Shown here piece after piece: positions 43,502 to 52,619 of a stretch of DNA of 64,000 bases. Position 1 is the first letter of the stretch; each line of letters begins with the position of its first letter. Under the pieces are notes generated by a model. The model did not search any database. It was not told the DNA's origin and saw only the letters and a list, made by a program, of their open reading frames with translations. Source of the stretch: Paracoccus sulfuroxidans (GTDB taxonomy: Bacteria > Pseudomonadota > Alphaproteobacteria > Rhodobacterales > Rhodobacteraceae); NCBI RefSeq assembly GCF_007830335.1, contig NZ_VLKU01000016.1, forward strand, positions 26,445-90,444, written 5' to 3'. The position numbers and the translations under genes were made by a program.

Positions 43502-43954
43502 TTAGTTAAGCGTAACGATTGCCGCGTTGAGCAGAGAAGCAAATGCGACCCAAGCGGCATATGGCAGGAACATTGCTGCGGATACCGGATCTGCTTTCCG
43601 AGCTCGCCAAATGAACAGCGCTATTGTTGCAAGCAGAGGCAGGATGACCAACAGCCCCAGCAGGGGACGCTGAGCACCGAAGAATGCCGGAGACCACAGA
43701 AAATTCAGGGCCATCTGCAATGTCCACAGCACCTTCAAGTCGGAGTTCTGTGTCACACACCAAGCGCGCCATCCCGCGATCGCGATCAGCACATAGAGCG
43801 CGGTCCAGACTGGCGCAAACAGCCAATTCGGCGGATTAAACCATGGCTTGTTCAGGGTCGCATACCAGGCCCCGGGCACATTGAGATACCCAATGGCCAG
43901 ACCGATTCCGACGACAGCCGCGACAAAAAACGCCAGAGATTTCACGCCTGACAT
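43502..43954 (-). CDS. tspO: TspO/MBR-family membrane protein
   Basis: A 150-residue protein with five membrane segments and the family residues: WYATLNKPWFNPPNWLFAPV, WTALYVLIAIAGW and LQMALNFLWSPAFF. TspO binds porphyrins and in Rhodobacter modulates pigment genes in response to oxygen. AAGGAAG precedes the ATG. A weak GGACC-N18-GTT element upstream might be stress-related, but it departs from consensus. Confidence 0.95.
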   Translation of the reverse strand: MSGVKSLAFFVAAVVGIGLAIGYLNVPGAWYATLNKPWFNPPNWLFAPVWTALYVLIAIAGWRAWCVTQNSDLKVLWTLQMALNFLWSPAFFGAQRPLLGLLVILPLLATIALFIWRARKADPVSAAMFLPYAAWVAFASLLNAAIVTLN

Positions 43955-44439
43955 GAACGCTTCCTTATTGATGAAGTACCAATTCTGGACTCAACTACTG
44001 CACTGACCAGAAAGGTCCAGTGAGGAGGTCACATAGCGTCGACCAATGGATCATTCCGAGATCTCTTCCGTGGGAAACGCTGGTCATGGAGAAGCAAGTG
44101 GTGACCTGCCGAATAGCAGGTGACGCAGGCCTAGATCATGTGACCCCGCCGCGCTTCTTGGCCCAGAAGCGCCAACCGACACCCGCAGCGGCCGATGCGC
44201 CCCCGCCAAAGGTCAGGACAATGAGCCACCGGCCAAGCGCGGCGAAGAATGTTTATGCAGGCGCATGGTGCTGTGCCACGCCTGCCATCTGGCAGGAGGG
44301 TTGCGCAGTTGCAGCGGATAGAAAATGTTTTGAGCTGTTCAATCGGCGTTGATGATGTAACCGCCCCCCCCGACGGCATTTGTGTGCCATGATTGGTCTA
44401 TCGGAACCAGACAGAGGGATCGTCTATTTGCCCCATCGA
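43955..44439. other. Intergenic region with a possible gene remnant
   Basis: No complete gene. A minus-strand stretch at about 44146-44257 reads like the end of a small membrane protein (FFAALGRWLIVLTFGGGASA, then GWRFWAKKRGG) but has no start codon in frame and a stop just upstream. It may be a remnant. Confidence 0.35.
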
Positions 44440-45138
44440 TTACACCGCAGGCGCCGCCACCACCCAACGCGAGCGGCCGCAATTGGGGCAAGACCTGCCG
44501 GGTTCAGGCGGCGCGGCCATTGTCAGTCCGCAGCAATGACAACTTGCCGTCTCTCCCGATTCCGGTGACGGCACGTTTGGCGGTATCGGCAGAAGATCCA
44601 GCGGTGGCACGATTGCCAGCCCCGGGCGCGGCTTGTCGAACCGGAAGACCGAGACTTGGCCACCTGCCTCCATGAACGCCCATTCCACCTCGCCAAGGTT
44701 CCGGACACCGTCGAGGCGCAGCAGTTCCATCACCTCAAGCGTGTTCAGATCGCGGCGCGAGGCACCCGCCATGTCGATCACCCCATCGCGGACCAGCAGG
44801 ATCGGAGAGTTGGACAGCGCGCTCTTCAGGAAATCCTGATTGTGGATCGCCCTGTCGGCGAATTTCGTGACCAGAATGATCACCGTCATCGCCGCCAACG
44901 CGTGAATGATCGGCACATCCTCATAGAAAGTCAGATCGCCCACGGCCGAGCCAAGCGCGATGACCAGCACCATATCGGTCATCGACATCTGGGCGACCGC
45001 TCGGCCGTTCAAGACGCGGATCAGAAGGAAGCAATATAGGTAGGCAAGCGTGCTTCGAAAAATGATCTCGAGCAGAAATAGCCAAGGCGCACCGTCAAAC
45101 CAAATGCGCCCCACTTCAAATGGAATGACGTTCTCCAC
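44440..45138 (-). CDS. DUF421 (YetF/YdfS-type) membrane protein with a C-terminal zinc ribbon
   Basis: A 232-residue protein starting at GTG 45138 after AGGGGG. Three membrane segments span residues 18-85, then the DUF421 core: MSMTDMVLVIALGSAVGDLT, LVRDGVIDMAGASRRDLN and LGEVEWAFMEAGGQVSVFR. The tail adds CHCC and CPNC, a likely four-Cys zinc ribbon that most DUF421 proteins lack. It is in an operon after the FAD oxidoreductase (14 bases). Confidence 0.9.
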   Translation of the reverse strand: MENVIPFEVGRIWFDGAPWLFLLEIIFRSTLAYLYCFLLIRVLNGRAVAQMSMTDMVLVIALGSAVGDLTFYEDVPIIHALAAMTVIILVTKFADRAIHNQDFLKSALSNSPILLVRDGVIDMAGASRRDLNTLEVMELLRLDGVRNLGEVEWAFMEAGGQVSVFRFDKPRPGLAIVPPLDLLPIPPNVPSPESGETASCHCCGLTMAAPPEPGRSCPNCGRSRWVVAAPAV

Positions 45139-45152
45139 GCGCGTCCCCCTTC

Positions 45153-46379
45153 CTAGCGAAAACGAAACACGTGCTGATCGGGATCGGTTTCACCGGCGAT
45201 GCGGGCCGCGATGATCTGCGCCCCGATGACCGAGAAGGTGATGCCGTTGCCGCCGAACCCCATCAGCGTGAAGATCCGTTCATATCCCGGAACATTGTCA
45301 AACATGGGCAGTCCGTCGCGCGTGACGCTGAAGGGTGCGGCCCAGGTATAGGCGGGCTTGCCAATGCGGATGCCGGTCAGCGCGTGAAGTTTTTCGGCGA
45401 TCCGTGTCGCCTTTCGCGCCAGCTTGCCTGTATCGCTGTTGGTGTGGGCAGCATCCTCATCTTCGCCGCCTGCGATGATGCGCCCCGAGGGATCGGTCCT
45501 GAAATACAGATAGGGGTCTGCCGCCTCCCATCCGATGGTCGACGTCATCCATTCCGGCAAATCCCGCATCGGACGCGAGGCCAGTGCCCATGTCGATGTG
45601 ACGTGATGGGCGGCCGTTTTCATCTGCTGCAGATATTCATAGCCGGTGCAGAAAACGGCATGATCCGCGGTGATGATCTGCCCGTCCGAGGTAGACAGTG
45701 CGATACCTCCCGGAAGCTCGGCCATATCGATGATCTGCACCGGCGAGATCAACTGCGCCTTGCGACTAAGCACCACCTTCAGAAGCCCCGCCGTCAGCTG
45801 CGCGGGATTGGCCGAGGCAGATGCGGGCGACAGGATGGCAGCGGATCGGTCGATGCTGTAGCGCGCGACCAGCTCGGAGCGATCAAGATACTCCGCTTCG
45901 ATCCCGATCTTCCGGCGCGCCTCCGCCTCGGTCCTCAAGGCCCGCGCGCCCATCAAATTACCCGCGATATAAAGCGCAGGCTTTTCCTGCATCGAGCATT
46001 CGATGCCCAACCGTTTCGTCATCTTGGTCAGATCGTCAACCGCACGCACCGACCTGCGCCAGGCGGCATTGGCTGCGCGCGCGCCGATCTGCTTTTGTAG
46101 TCGGGTGAGAGGCACGTCGATTTCATGCTGGATCATCGCCGTCGAGGCCGCCGTCGAGCCGCGCGCCGGTGGACGGCGATCGAGGATCAGCACCTTGCGC
46201 CCCTGCTCCGTCAGCGCTTCGGCCATCAAGGCGCCGCTGATCCCGGCGCCGACGATCACCACATCCGCATGCCTGCTCCCAAGCCGCTTTTGTGAGACGA
46301 CCGTGGAATGCGGCGTTCGGACCCAGAGGGGCGTTCCGACTCTCAGGTCATCCTCGCGGGTATCAGCTTTGCTGCTCAT
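45153..46379 (-). CDS. FAD-dependent oxidoreductase (DAO family)
   Basis: A 408-residue flavoenzyme. The dinucleotide-binding start is ADVVIVGAGISGALMAEALT with LILDRRPPARGSTAASTAM. The middle substrate domain follows, and the C-terminal FAD segment is FTLMGFGGNGITFSVIGAQI. It belongs to the glycine/D-amino-acid oxidase type; the substrate is not clear. The start is the ATG at 46379. It precedes the DUF421 gene. A 7-bp-arm palindrome lies 38 bases upstream. Confidence 0.9.
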   Translation of the reverse strand: MSSKADTREDDLRVGTPLWVRTPHSTVVSQKRLGSRHADVVIVGAGISGALMAEALTEQGRKVLILDRRPPARGSTAASTAMIQHEIDVPLTRLQKQIGARAANAAWRRSVRAVDDLTKMTKRLGIECSMQEKPALYIAGNLMGARALRTEAEARRKIGIEAEYLDRSELVARYSIDRSAAILSPASASANPAQLTAGLLKVVLSRKAQLISPVQIIDMAELPGGIALSTSDGQIITADHAVFCTGYEYLQQMKTAAHHVTSTWALASRPMRDLPEWMTSTIGWEAADPYLYFRTDPSGRIIAGGEDEDAAHTNSDTGKLARKATRIAEKLHALTGIRIGKPAYTWAAPFSVTRDGLPMFDNVPGYERIFTLMGFGGNGITFSVIGAQIIAARIAGETDPDQHVFRFR

Positions 46380-46416
46380 CAATCGCGTGCTCTTTCAGTT
46401 ATAGAGACGACTCACG

Positions 46417-46437
46417 GGTACCGGACAGTTCGGTACC
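46417..46437. promoter_or_regulatory. Perfect inverted repeat upstream of the oxidoreductase operon
   Basis: GGTACCG (46417-46423) and CGGTACC (46431-46437) with a 7-base spacer. It is in the divergent region between the oxidoreductase and the radical-SAM gene; a repressor or activator site is likely. Confidence 0.5.
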
Positions 46438-46616
46438 TTCACCAATTCAACGGCAGGAGCGCTTTTTCGATTTGTAGTCCTCCTTGCGGTGGGTGGAATG
46501 CAACGCGACGCCCGCGCCGCTATGCAGGGCCAACAAATTCGCATTGCGAGAGTTCCGGAAGTCCCCGCGATTGAACCCCATGAACGCATAAACGGGATTT
46601 TGACGGATATTGACGC

Positions 46617-46631
46617 GAACAAATAGGGAAC
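46617..46631 (+). promoter_or_regulatory. LexA (SOS) box of the radical-SAM/UdgX operon
   Basis: GAACAAATAGGGAAC matches GAAC-N7-GAAC, 12 bases before the ATG at 46644. It closely resembles the box at 26940-26954, including the ATAAA that follows both. Binding here should block transcription. Confidence 0.8.
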
Positions 46632-46643
46632 ATAAAATGAGGC

Positions 46644-47876
46644 ATGGCCCAGATAACCCTTCAGCGCAAACTCGCGATCCTGTCCGATGCGGCGAAATAT
46701 GACGCCTCCTGCGCCTCAAGCGGGACCACGCGTCGCGACTCGTCGCAGGGCGGCATCGGCTCGGCCGGAGGCACAGGCATCTGCCACGCCTATGCCCCCG
46801 ACGGGCGCTGCATCAGCCTGCTGAAGATCCTGATGACCAACTTCTGCATCTATGACTGCGCCTATTGCGTGAACCGCGTCAGCAGCAATGTCGAGCGGGC
46901 GCGCTTTTCCCCGGAAGAAGTGGTCACGCTGACGCTGGAATTCTATCGCCGGAACATGATCGAGGGGCTTTTCCTGTCCTCGGGGATCATTCGCAGCCCC
47001 GATCAGACGATGCAGGACATGGTCCGCATCGCACGGATGCTGCGCATCGATCATGACTTCAAAGGCTATATCCACCTGAAAACCATCCCCGACGCCGCGC
47101 CCGAACTGGTGGCCGAGGCCGGGCTTCTGGCCGACCGGCTTTCGGTGAATGTCGAGCTGCCGCAGGATCGCAGCCTGCGTACACTCGCCCCCGAAAAGCG
47201 CCCCGAGACCATTCGCGCCACCATGGCAGGCGTCCGGCTGGAGCGTGAGGCCGCGACGGATCGCAGCTTCACCGGCAAGCGCCCACCGCGTTTTGTCCCG
47301 GCGGGGCAATCGACGCAGATGATCGTGGGCGCCGACGACACCAGCGACCGTGAGATTCTGCGCACCTCTGCGAACCTCTATTCCGGCTACGATCTGAAGC
47401 GGGTCTATTATTCGGCCTTCAGCCCTATACCCGACGCCTCGCATGCCCTGCCGCTGGTCAAGCCGCCTCTGGTGCGCGAGCACAGGCTGTATCAGGCCGA
47501 CTGGCTCATGCGGTTTTACGGCTTCGAGGCGGAAGAGATCGGCGGCGCGCGTCCCGACGGCAACCTCGATCTGGATATCGATCCAAAGCTCGCCTGGGCC
47601 TTGGCCAATCGCGCCACCTTCCCGCTTGTGGTCGCGCGTGCCAGCAAGGAACAGCTTCTGCGCGTGCCGGGCTTTGGCACAAAGACGGTCAGCCGAATTC
47701 TTACCGCGCGCCGCCACGCGACCCTGCGCTATGCTGACCTTCTGCGCATGGGCGCGGTGATGTCGAAGGCGCGGGCCTTCGTCGTGCTGCCCGACTGGCG
47801 CCCGGGGCAGTTGACCGACAGCGCCGGGCTTCGCGCGCGTTTCACCCCGCCTGCGGAACAGCTTTCGCTTTTCTGA
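46644..47876 (+). CDS. Radical-SAM protein of the DNA modification/repair type linked to UdgX
   Basis: A 410-residue protein. The Fe-S cluster motif is ILMTNFCIYDCAYCVNRVSS (Cys-x3-Cys-x2-Cys). Downstream come SSGIIRSPDQTMQDM, GYIHLKTIPDAAPELVAEAG and NVELPQDRSL. A helix-hairpin-helix near the end (LLRVPGFGTKTVSRILTARR) points to DNA binding. It matches the known gene family always found next to UdgX-type glycosylases. The stop codon and the next ATG overlap (TGATGA). Reaction unknown; a role in DNA repair is inferred from context and the SOS box. Confidence 0.92.
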   Translation: MAQITLQRKLAILSDAAKYDASCASSGTTRRDSSQGGIGSAGGTGICHAYAPDGRCISLLKILMTNFCIYDCAYCVNRVSSNVERARFSPEEVVTLTLEFYRRNMIEGLFLSSGIIRSPDQTMQDMVRIARMLRIDHDFKGYIHLKTIPDAAPELVAEAGLLADRLSVNVELPQDRSLRTLAPEKRPETIRATMAGVRLEREAATDRSFTGKRPPRFVPAGQSTQMIVGADDTSDREILRTSANLYSGYDLKRVYYSAFSPIPDASHALPLVKPPLVREHRLYQADWLMRFYGFEAEEIGGARPDGNLDLDIDPKLAWALANRATFPLVVARASKEQLLRVPGFGTKTVSRILTARRHATLRYADLLRMGAVMSKARAFVVLPDWRPGQLTDSAGLRARFTPPAEQLSLF

Positions 47877-49294
47877 TGATCCGGGTTGAGCTGCCGCATT
47901 TCGACCGCTTCGACGCCTGGCGCGCCAGCGCCCGGCAACTCGCCACCGCCGCTGTTCCGCCCGAGCATATCCTGTGGGTGACGAAGGGCGATGCCGCAGA
48001 CCTGTTCGGGGGTCAGCCCATGCCGCCCCCCGGCAACCAGCCCCTGCGCGTCAGCAAGGATTTTTTGACGCTCGCAAAGATCGTCAGTTTTCATTCGGAC
48101 CCTGAAAGATGGGCGCTGCTCTATTCGGCGCTGGTCCGGATGCAGGCAGAGAGCGATTTGTGCCAGAATCCCGCCGATCCGCTGATGATCCGCCTTGGCG
48201 CTCTGGCGAAATCCGTTCGCCGCGACATCCACAAGATGCATGCTTTCCTGCGCTTTCACGAAATGCCCTCGCAGGGCCCGCGCCGCTCTTTCTCCGCCTG
48301 GTTCGAGCCCGAGCATCCGATCCTGGAAGCCGCGGTCCCGTTCTTCGCCAAGCGCTTTGCCGATATGGACTGGCTGATCGCCACCCCCGAGGGCACGGCG
48401 CATTTCGACGGCTCCGTCAGCCTCTCGCCGCCCGGACCCCGCCCCGATCTGCCGCCCGACGCAGGCCATGATCTGTGGCAGACCTATTTCGCCAATATTT
48501 TCAATCCGGCGCGCGTGAAGATCAACGCCATGCGCTCTGAGATGCCATTGAAATATTGGAAGAACCTGCCCGAAACGCAGCTCATCCCCGAGATGCTGGC
48601 TGAGGCCCCCCGTCGCGTCCGCGCGATGGCCGAGGCTGGCGCGACCGAGGCGCCGAGGTTTGCGGCGAAGGTGACAGCACGGGTCAGGATATCGCAACCG
48701 ACCGCCCAGCCAACGACCCTTGCCGAGGCAGGCCAGAAGGCCGCCACCTGCACGCGATGCGACCTGTGCCATGCCGCAACCCAAACCGTCTGGGGCGAAG
48801 GCAATCCCGACGCCCCCTTGATGATCGTGGGGGAAGCGCCGGGCGATCAGGAGGATTTGCAGGGCCGCCCCTTCGTCGGGCCCGCCGGACAGCTTCTGCG
48901 CGAAATCATAGCCGAGGTCGGGCTTGATCCGGAACAGACCTGGCTGACCAATGCCGTCAAGCATTTCAAATACACCCCGCGCGGCAGGCAGCGTCTTCAT
49001 CAAAACCCCAACCGGGGCGAGATCCAACACTGTCGCTGGTGGCTTGACTTAGAGCGGCGCTTTGTCAGCCCGAGGCTGACCGTGGCTCTGGGCGCGAGCG
49101 CGGCGTTTTCGCTGACCGGCAACCCCGCGCCTCTGACGGCCCGGCGCGGCAAGATCGAGGCAGCGCGAGACGGCGGGCCTACGCTGATCTCCTGGCACCC
49201 CAGCCTGATCTTGCGCCTGCCCTCGGCAGATGCGCGATCCGCGAGGCAGGAACTGGCGGGCGATCTGGCCACAGCCGCAGCCCTGATCGGCTGA
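47876..49294 (+). CDS. udgX: UdgX-type uracil-DNA glycosylase fused to a radical-SAM-linked N-terminal domain
   Basis: A 472-residue two-domain protein. The N-terminal ~250 residues (SKDFLTLAKIVSFHSDPERW, MHAFLRFHEMP) are the conserved partner domain of the radical-SAM gene. From about 285 a family-4-like UDG follows: CTRCDLCHAATQTVWGEG (Cys ligands of a 4Fe-4S cluster), VGEAPGDQEDLQGRPFVGPA and AVKHFKYTPRGRQRLHQNP. The His in RQRLH is the residue that crosslinks to the abasic site in UdgX. The end is SWHPSLILRLP. It is co-transcribed with the radical-SAM gene. Confidence 0.92.
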   Translation: MIRVELPHFDRFDAWRASARQLATAAVPPEHILWVTKGDAADLFGGQPMPPPGNQPLRVSKDFLTLAKIVSFHSDPERWALLYSALVRMQAESDLCQNPADPLMIRLGALAKSVRRDIHKMHAFLRFHEMPSQGPRRSFSAWFEPEHPILEAAVPFFAKRFADMDWLIATPEGTAHFDGSVSLSPPGPRPDLPPDAGHDLWQTYFANIFNPARVKINAMRSEMPLKYWKNLPETQLIPEMLAEAPRRVRAMAEAGATEAPRFAAKVTARVRISQPTAQPTTLAEAGQKAATCTRCDLCHAATQTVWGEGNPDAPLMIVGEAPGDQEDLQGRPFVGPAGQLLREIIAEVGLDPEQTWLTNAVKHFKYTPRGRQRLHQNPNRGEIQHCRWWLDLERRFVSPRLTVALGASAAFSLTGNPAPLTARRGKIEAARDGGPTLISWHPSLILRLPSADARSARQELAGDLATAAALIG

Positions 49295-49363
49295 ACTGTT
49301 CAGGCAATGATCTGCGGTTTTTTAACCGTTCAGTCTTGAATGGAGCGCCTTGACATCCATATA

Positions 49364-49379
49364 CCATCCACACGGATGG
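49364..49379. promoter_or_regulatory. Palindrome upstream of the CopG-type gene
   Basis: CCATCC and GGATGG around ACAC, 10 bases upstream of the regulator's ATG and just after TTGACA (49350-49355). Probably the autoregulatory operator. Confidence 0.45.
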
Positions 49380-49388
49380 AGAAACCGC

Positions 49389-49805
49389 ATGTCCAATGTC
49401 ACCCCCCTTCGCGACAAGACCCCCGACAGCGAGAAGATCACGATCAATCTCGGCTATGTGGACCTTGGGCGCATCGACCTTCTGGTGCAGGAAGGCTTCT
49501 ACTCAAACCGCAGCGATTTCGTCCGCACGGCGATCCGCAACCAGGTGAATACACATGTCGATACGGTCACCAAGACGATCGAGCGGCATACGATGGAGCT
49601 TGGTCTGCGCGACTACTCGCGTCAGGACCTCGAGGATCTTCGCGCTGCCGGAGAAATCCTGCACGTCAAGGTCGTGGGCCTGGCGCGCATCGCCTCGGAC
49701 GTGACGCCCGAACTTGCCCTGCAGACCATCGGCTCGATCACTGTGCTTGGTGCGCTGCAGGCCAGCGCCGAGGTTCGAAAGGCCCTTTCCGACCGTATTC
49801 TTTAG
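49389..49805 (+). CDS. CopG-family (ribbon-helix-helix) regulator
   Basis: A 138-residue protein from the ATG at 49389 after GGAGAAA. The ribbon-helix-helix is ITINLGYVDLGRIDLLVQEG and FYSNRSDFVRTAIRNQV. A C-terminal domain of 80 residues (ILHVKVVGLARIASDVTPEL, SITVLGALQASAEV) follows, longer than in plain antitoxins. It directly precedes the esterase gene (25 bases), which it may control. Confidence 0.85.
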   Translation: MSNVTPLRDKTPDSEKITINLGYVDLGRIDLLVQEGFYSNRSDFVRTAIRNQVNTHVDTVTKTIERHTMELGLRDYSRQDLEDLRAAGEILHVKVVGLARIASDVTPELALQTIGSITVLGALQASAEVRKALSDRIL

Positions 49806-49830
49806 CAAACGCTTCAAACAGGACATCATC

Positions 49831-50892
49831 ATGAAATTCTTCAACGCCGACGCCCTGCGTCAGGTGATGGGCAGCGTCGACCCGTCCTTCGCCGAGGATC
49901 TGGTCGCGAAAACCCTCTCTCAGCATGGGCTTATGCCGGGTCAGACCGCCGGTACGCCTCAAGCCCGCGCGCCAATGGCCGATCTTATGGCGGGCTTGAA
50001 GCCGACCGCCAGCAACGCGGCACCTCTCCACCTCAGCTGTCCGGAAGGTGCCAGTTTCACGGCCGAGACATTCCGCTGCGCCGAAGGCAGCCGTGAATAC
50101 CTGATCTATGTGCCTTCATCTGCCAAAGATCGCCCCACGGGCATTGTGCTGATGCTGCACGGATGCACGCAGACGCATCGCGATTTCGCCACAGGCACCA
50201 AGATGAACAGCCTGGCAGAGCGGGACGGGTTCATCGTGATCTATCCGCAGCAAGCGCGCGGAGAAAATGCGCAATCCTGCTGGAACTGGTTCCGCCGCGG
50301 CGACCAGATGCGGGACCGTGGTGAGCCCGCAATTCTGGCGGGCCTGACCCGGCAGGTGATGCAGCGCCATGGCGTGCCGCCGGCGAGAGTATTTGTTGCT
50401 GGCCTCTCGGCAGGGGCGGCGATGGCGGTGATCATGGGCCAAACCTATCCCGAGATTTTTGCCGCAGTCGGCGCCCATTCCGGTCTGCCGTTCGGTGCGG
50501 CGAAAGACGTGCCTTCGGCCTTTGCCGCCATGGCTGGCCAAGCCATGACCGGAGCGGCCCAACGCATGGAGGCGACACCTCGAACGATCGTGTTTCATGG
50601 CGCGGACGATAAAACGGTGCATCCGATCAACGCCGAACGGATCATCGCACAGGCGAATGCATCCGGGCCCTACGAGACCGTGGTGACCGATGAATCCGGA
50701 CAGGTAGCAGGCCGATCTTTCAGGCGAGAGGTCACCAGCGTAGCCGATGGAAAACCCCTGTCAGAGATTTGGACCGTCGATGGCCTTGGCCATGCCTGGT
50801 CGGGTGGCGATGATCGCGGCTCCTATACCGATGCGGCCGGACCGGATGCGAGCGCCGAAATGATCCGCTTCTTCTTTTCGGAAGGTGATTGA
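49831..50892 (+). CDS. PHB-depolymerase-family esterase
   Basis: A 353-residue alpha/beta hydrolase. The lipase box is VFVAGLSAGAAMAVIMG (Ser), the oxyanion loop is IVLMLHGCTQTHRDFATGTK, the Asp is in VFHGADDKTVHP and the His in VDGLGHAWSGGD. No signal peptide is seen; the N-terminal ~60 residues resemble those of intracellular depolymerases that bind PHB granules. It may mobilise stored polyester or another ester. The start is the ATG at 49831. Confidence 0.9.
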   Translation: MKFFNADALRQVMGSVDPSFAEDLVAKTLSQHGLMPGQTAGTPQARAPMADLMAGLKPTASNAAPLHLSCPEGASFTAETFRCAEGSREYLIYVPSSAKDRPTGIVLMLHGCTQTHRDFATGTKMNSLAERDGFIVIYPQQARGENAQSCWNWFRRGDQMRDRGEPAILAGLTRQVMQRHGVPPARVFVAGLSAGAAMAVIMGQTYPEIFAAVGAHSGLPFGAAKDVPSAFAAMAGQAMTGAAQRMEATPRTIVFHGADDKTVHPINAERIIAQANASGPYETVVTDESGQVAGRSFRREVTSVADGKPLSEIWTVDGLGHAWSGGDDRGSYTDAAGPDASAEMIRFFFSEGD

Positions 50893-51089
50893 GGTGAGAG
50901 GAGGCAGGGCGTTGCAATTCATTCGCTCCCGATTTGAAAATTCAATATGGTGAGCTCAATATTATCTGCCGAACATCGTTGTTCCACACTTCCCCCAAAT
51001 TTAACACTCGATGCGAAAGGAGATCATAAGGGCATCGTGGTCGGCGCTTAGATCGACCACAAACCCCGACCTGTTTTTCCGAACTCCGG

Positions 51090-51114
51090 GGAACAATGCC
51101 TGCCGAAGTTCGTT
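51090..51114 (+). promoter_or_regulatory. EcfG-type promoter of the DUF883-like gene
   Basis: GGAAC (51090-51094), 16 bases, CGTT (51111-51114), 42 bases before the ATG at 51157. Confidence 0.7.
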
Positions 51115-51156
51115 TGATAGGTATGGATTCCCGAATTGCATGAAGGAGATCACGAG

Positions 51157-51600
51157 ATGAGTAAAGCAGAAGATGCTGCACGCGATCTGGCCGGTGACGC
51201 GAAAAACGCGGCGAAAGATGTAGCCGATGATGCGCGTCAGGCTGCGCGGACTGCGCGTGATCGTGGCGAGGACCTGGTGCAGTCGGCCAAGGAAAAAGGC
51301 GCCGAAATGGCGGATGACATGCGCCACAGCGCGCGCGAACATCTGGATGCCGCCCGCCGCAAGGGCGAGGAATATTATGAAGCCGCCCGCGAATACGGCA
51401 GCGAGATGGCCGACCGTGCCCGGAAAGAGGCGGATCATCTGTATCGTCGCGGCCGTCGCCAGGCCGATGAGGTCGCCGCCTATGCCGAGGATCGCTATGA
51501 CGAGGTTTCGGATATCGTGCGCCGCAACCCCGCGCAGGCCTTGGGGATCGCCGCAGGTGTCGGCTTCCTGATCGGCCTGCTGATCGCCGCGCGCCGCTGA
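51157..51600 (+). CDS. YqjD/ElaB-like (DUF883) membrane-anchored stress protein
   Basis: A 147-residue protein from the ATG at 51157. Residues 1-115 form one long Ala/Arg/Glu/Asp helix (AARDLAGDAKNAAKDVADDA, SAREHLDAARRKGEEYYEAA). The C-terminus is RRNPAQALGIAAGVGFLIGL with a membrane anchor and an RR end. In E. coli relatives bind ribosomes at the membrane in stationary phase. It has an EcfG-type promoter and the broken holin-like gene follows 7 bases later. Confidence 0.9.
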   Translation: MSKAEDAARDLAGDAKNAAKDVADDARQAARTARDRGEDLVQSAKEKGAEMADDMRHSAREHLDAARRKGEEYYEAAREYGSEMADRARKEADHLYRRGRRQADEVAAYAEDRYDEVSDIVRRNPAQALGIAAGVGFLIGLLIAARR

Positions 51601-51607
51601 TCGCAAG

Positions 51608-52104
51608 ATGATGTTCGACTATGCGCGCAGGATGCGCCTTGCGCTTGAAGACACCGCGCGGCGCATAGGTCAGAAGGCGGCAGCCGGAGTGGTTGCCGCC
51701 ATCGGAGCGGGCTTCCTGCTGGCTGCCTTACGGATGTCGTTATCACCAAGGTCAGCGACCGGGTCGGGCAGACCGTCGACCGGGCGCAGGCGAAGGCCAG
51801 TCAGTTCGTGAACGAGGCCGAGAACCGGCTGCATTCCTTTGCCGATACGGTCTCATATCGAGCGGACCGGTTCGCCGAAACCACCGAACACAAGGTCCAG
51901 GACCTTGCCACCCGCGTGGGCGAGACGGCGGCGAAGGTTGGGCTGACTTCGGAAAACGCCCGCAAGGTGAGTGAGCAGGTCTCCGAGAAGGTCGAACAGG
52001 CCAAGGCCAGCAATCTGGCCGCCGTGGCCCCTGTCATCGGTGCATTTGCCGTGGGCATGACACTGGCGACCCGCCTGCAGGGTTGGCGTCACCGCGGAGA
52101 TTGA
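51608..52104 (+). pseudogene. Frameshifted membrane protein gene of the DUF883 operon
   Basis: The first frame (MMFDYARRMRLALEDTARRI, AAGVVAAIGAGFLLAAL) breaks near 51730. The downstream frame then gives TDVVITKVSDRVGQTVDRAQ, HSFADTVSYRADRFAETTEH and SNLAAVAPVIGAFAVGM. Together they would make a ~165-residue helical membrane protein. The shift of one base near 51730 splits it. Alternatively the second half is expressed from ATG 51808. Confidence 0.6.
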
Positions 52105-52619
52105 TCTGATCGACGAGGAGGACGATTTATAATATTAGGAAATAAAATTTTACATTCCTCAACAATTCAACAACACTTTGAATACTTTCTCATTACTCCA
52201 CCATTTCTTCCTCTTGAGTTCACATTTTAGGAAACGGAGAGTTAATTCTCCTCGTTTTAAAGTGATGCAAAAGCAGCCTTCAGGCAGCCTTCTCCAATTC
52301 CTTGGCGTGACGCCGATGCCCATACTGGGGCGCTCATTGTTCAGTGATGAACGTCAGCTCAAATTGAGCAAGTGTTCAAAAGGCATTGCCAATGGCATGC
52401 GCTTTATTTGTTTCATCAATCAAGATCTTCGCCGCCGGTGAGGCTGGACCCTCATCGGCACTGGGCTCATGAAGGCAAGGTCCCGATCGTCGAGGAGAGC
52501 CTGCGCGGTTACCGTGGACGGGTGGGATGGATACTGTCCGCTCCCTCTCCGCAGGAGTCAATTATGTCATACTTGCCCTTAGATTTAAGACCGAAGGATT
52601 CGAAATAACTTATCTCGTC

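Noticed and set aside
43960..44010. EcfG promoter for tspO
   Set aside because: The best candidate has GGACC instead of GGAAC with 18-base spacing, too weak to list.
44146..44257. Small minus-strand membrane protein
   Set aside because: Hydrophobic stretch is convincing but the frame has no start codon and a stop just upstream; treated as a possible remnant only.
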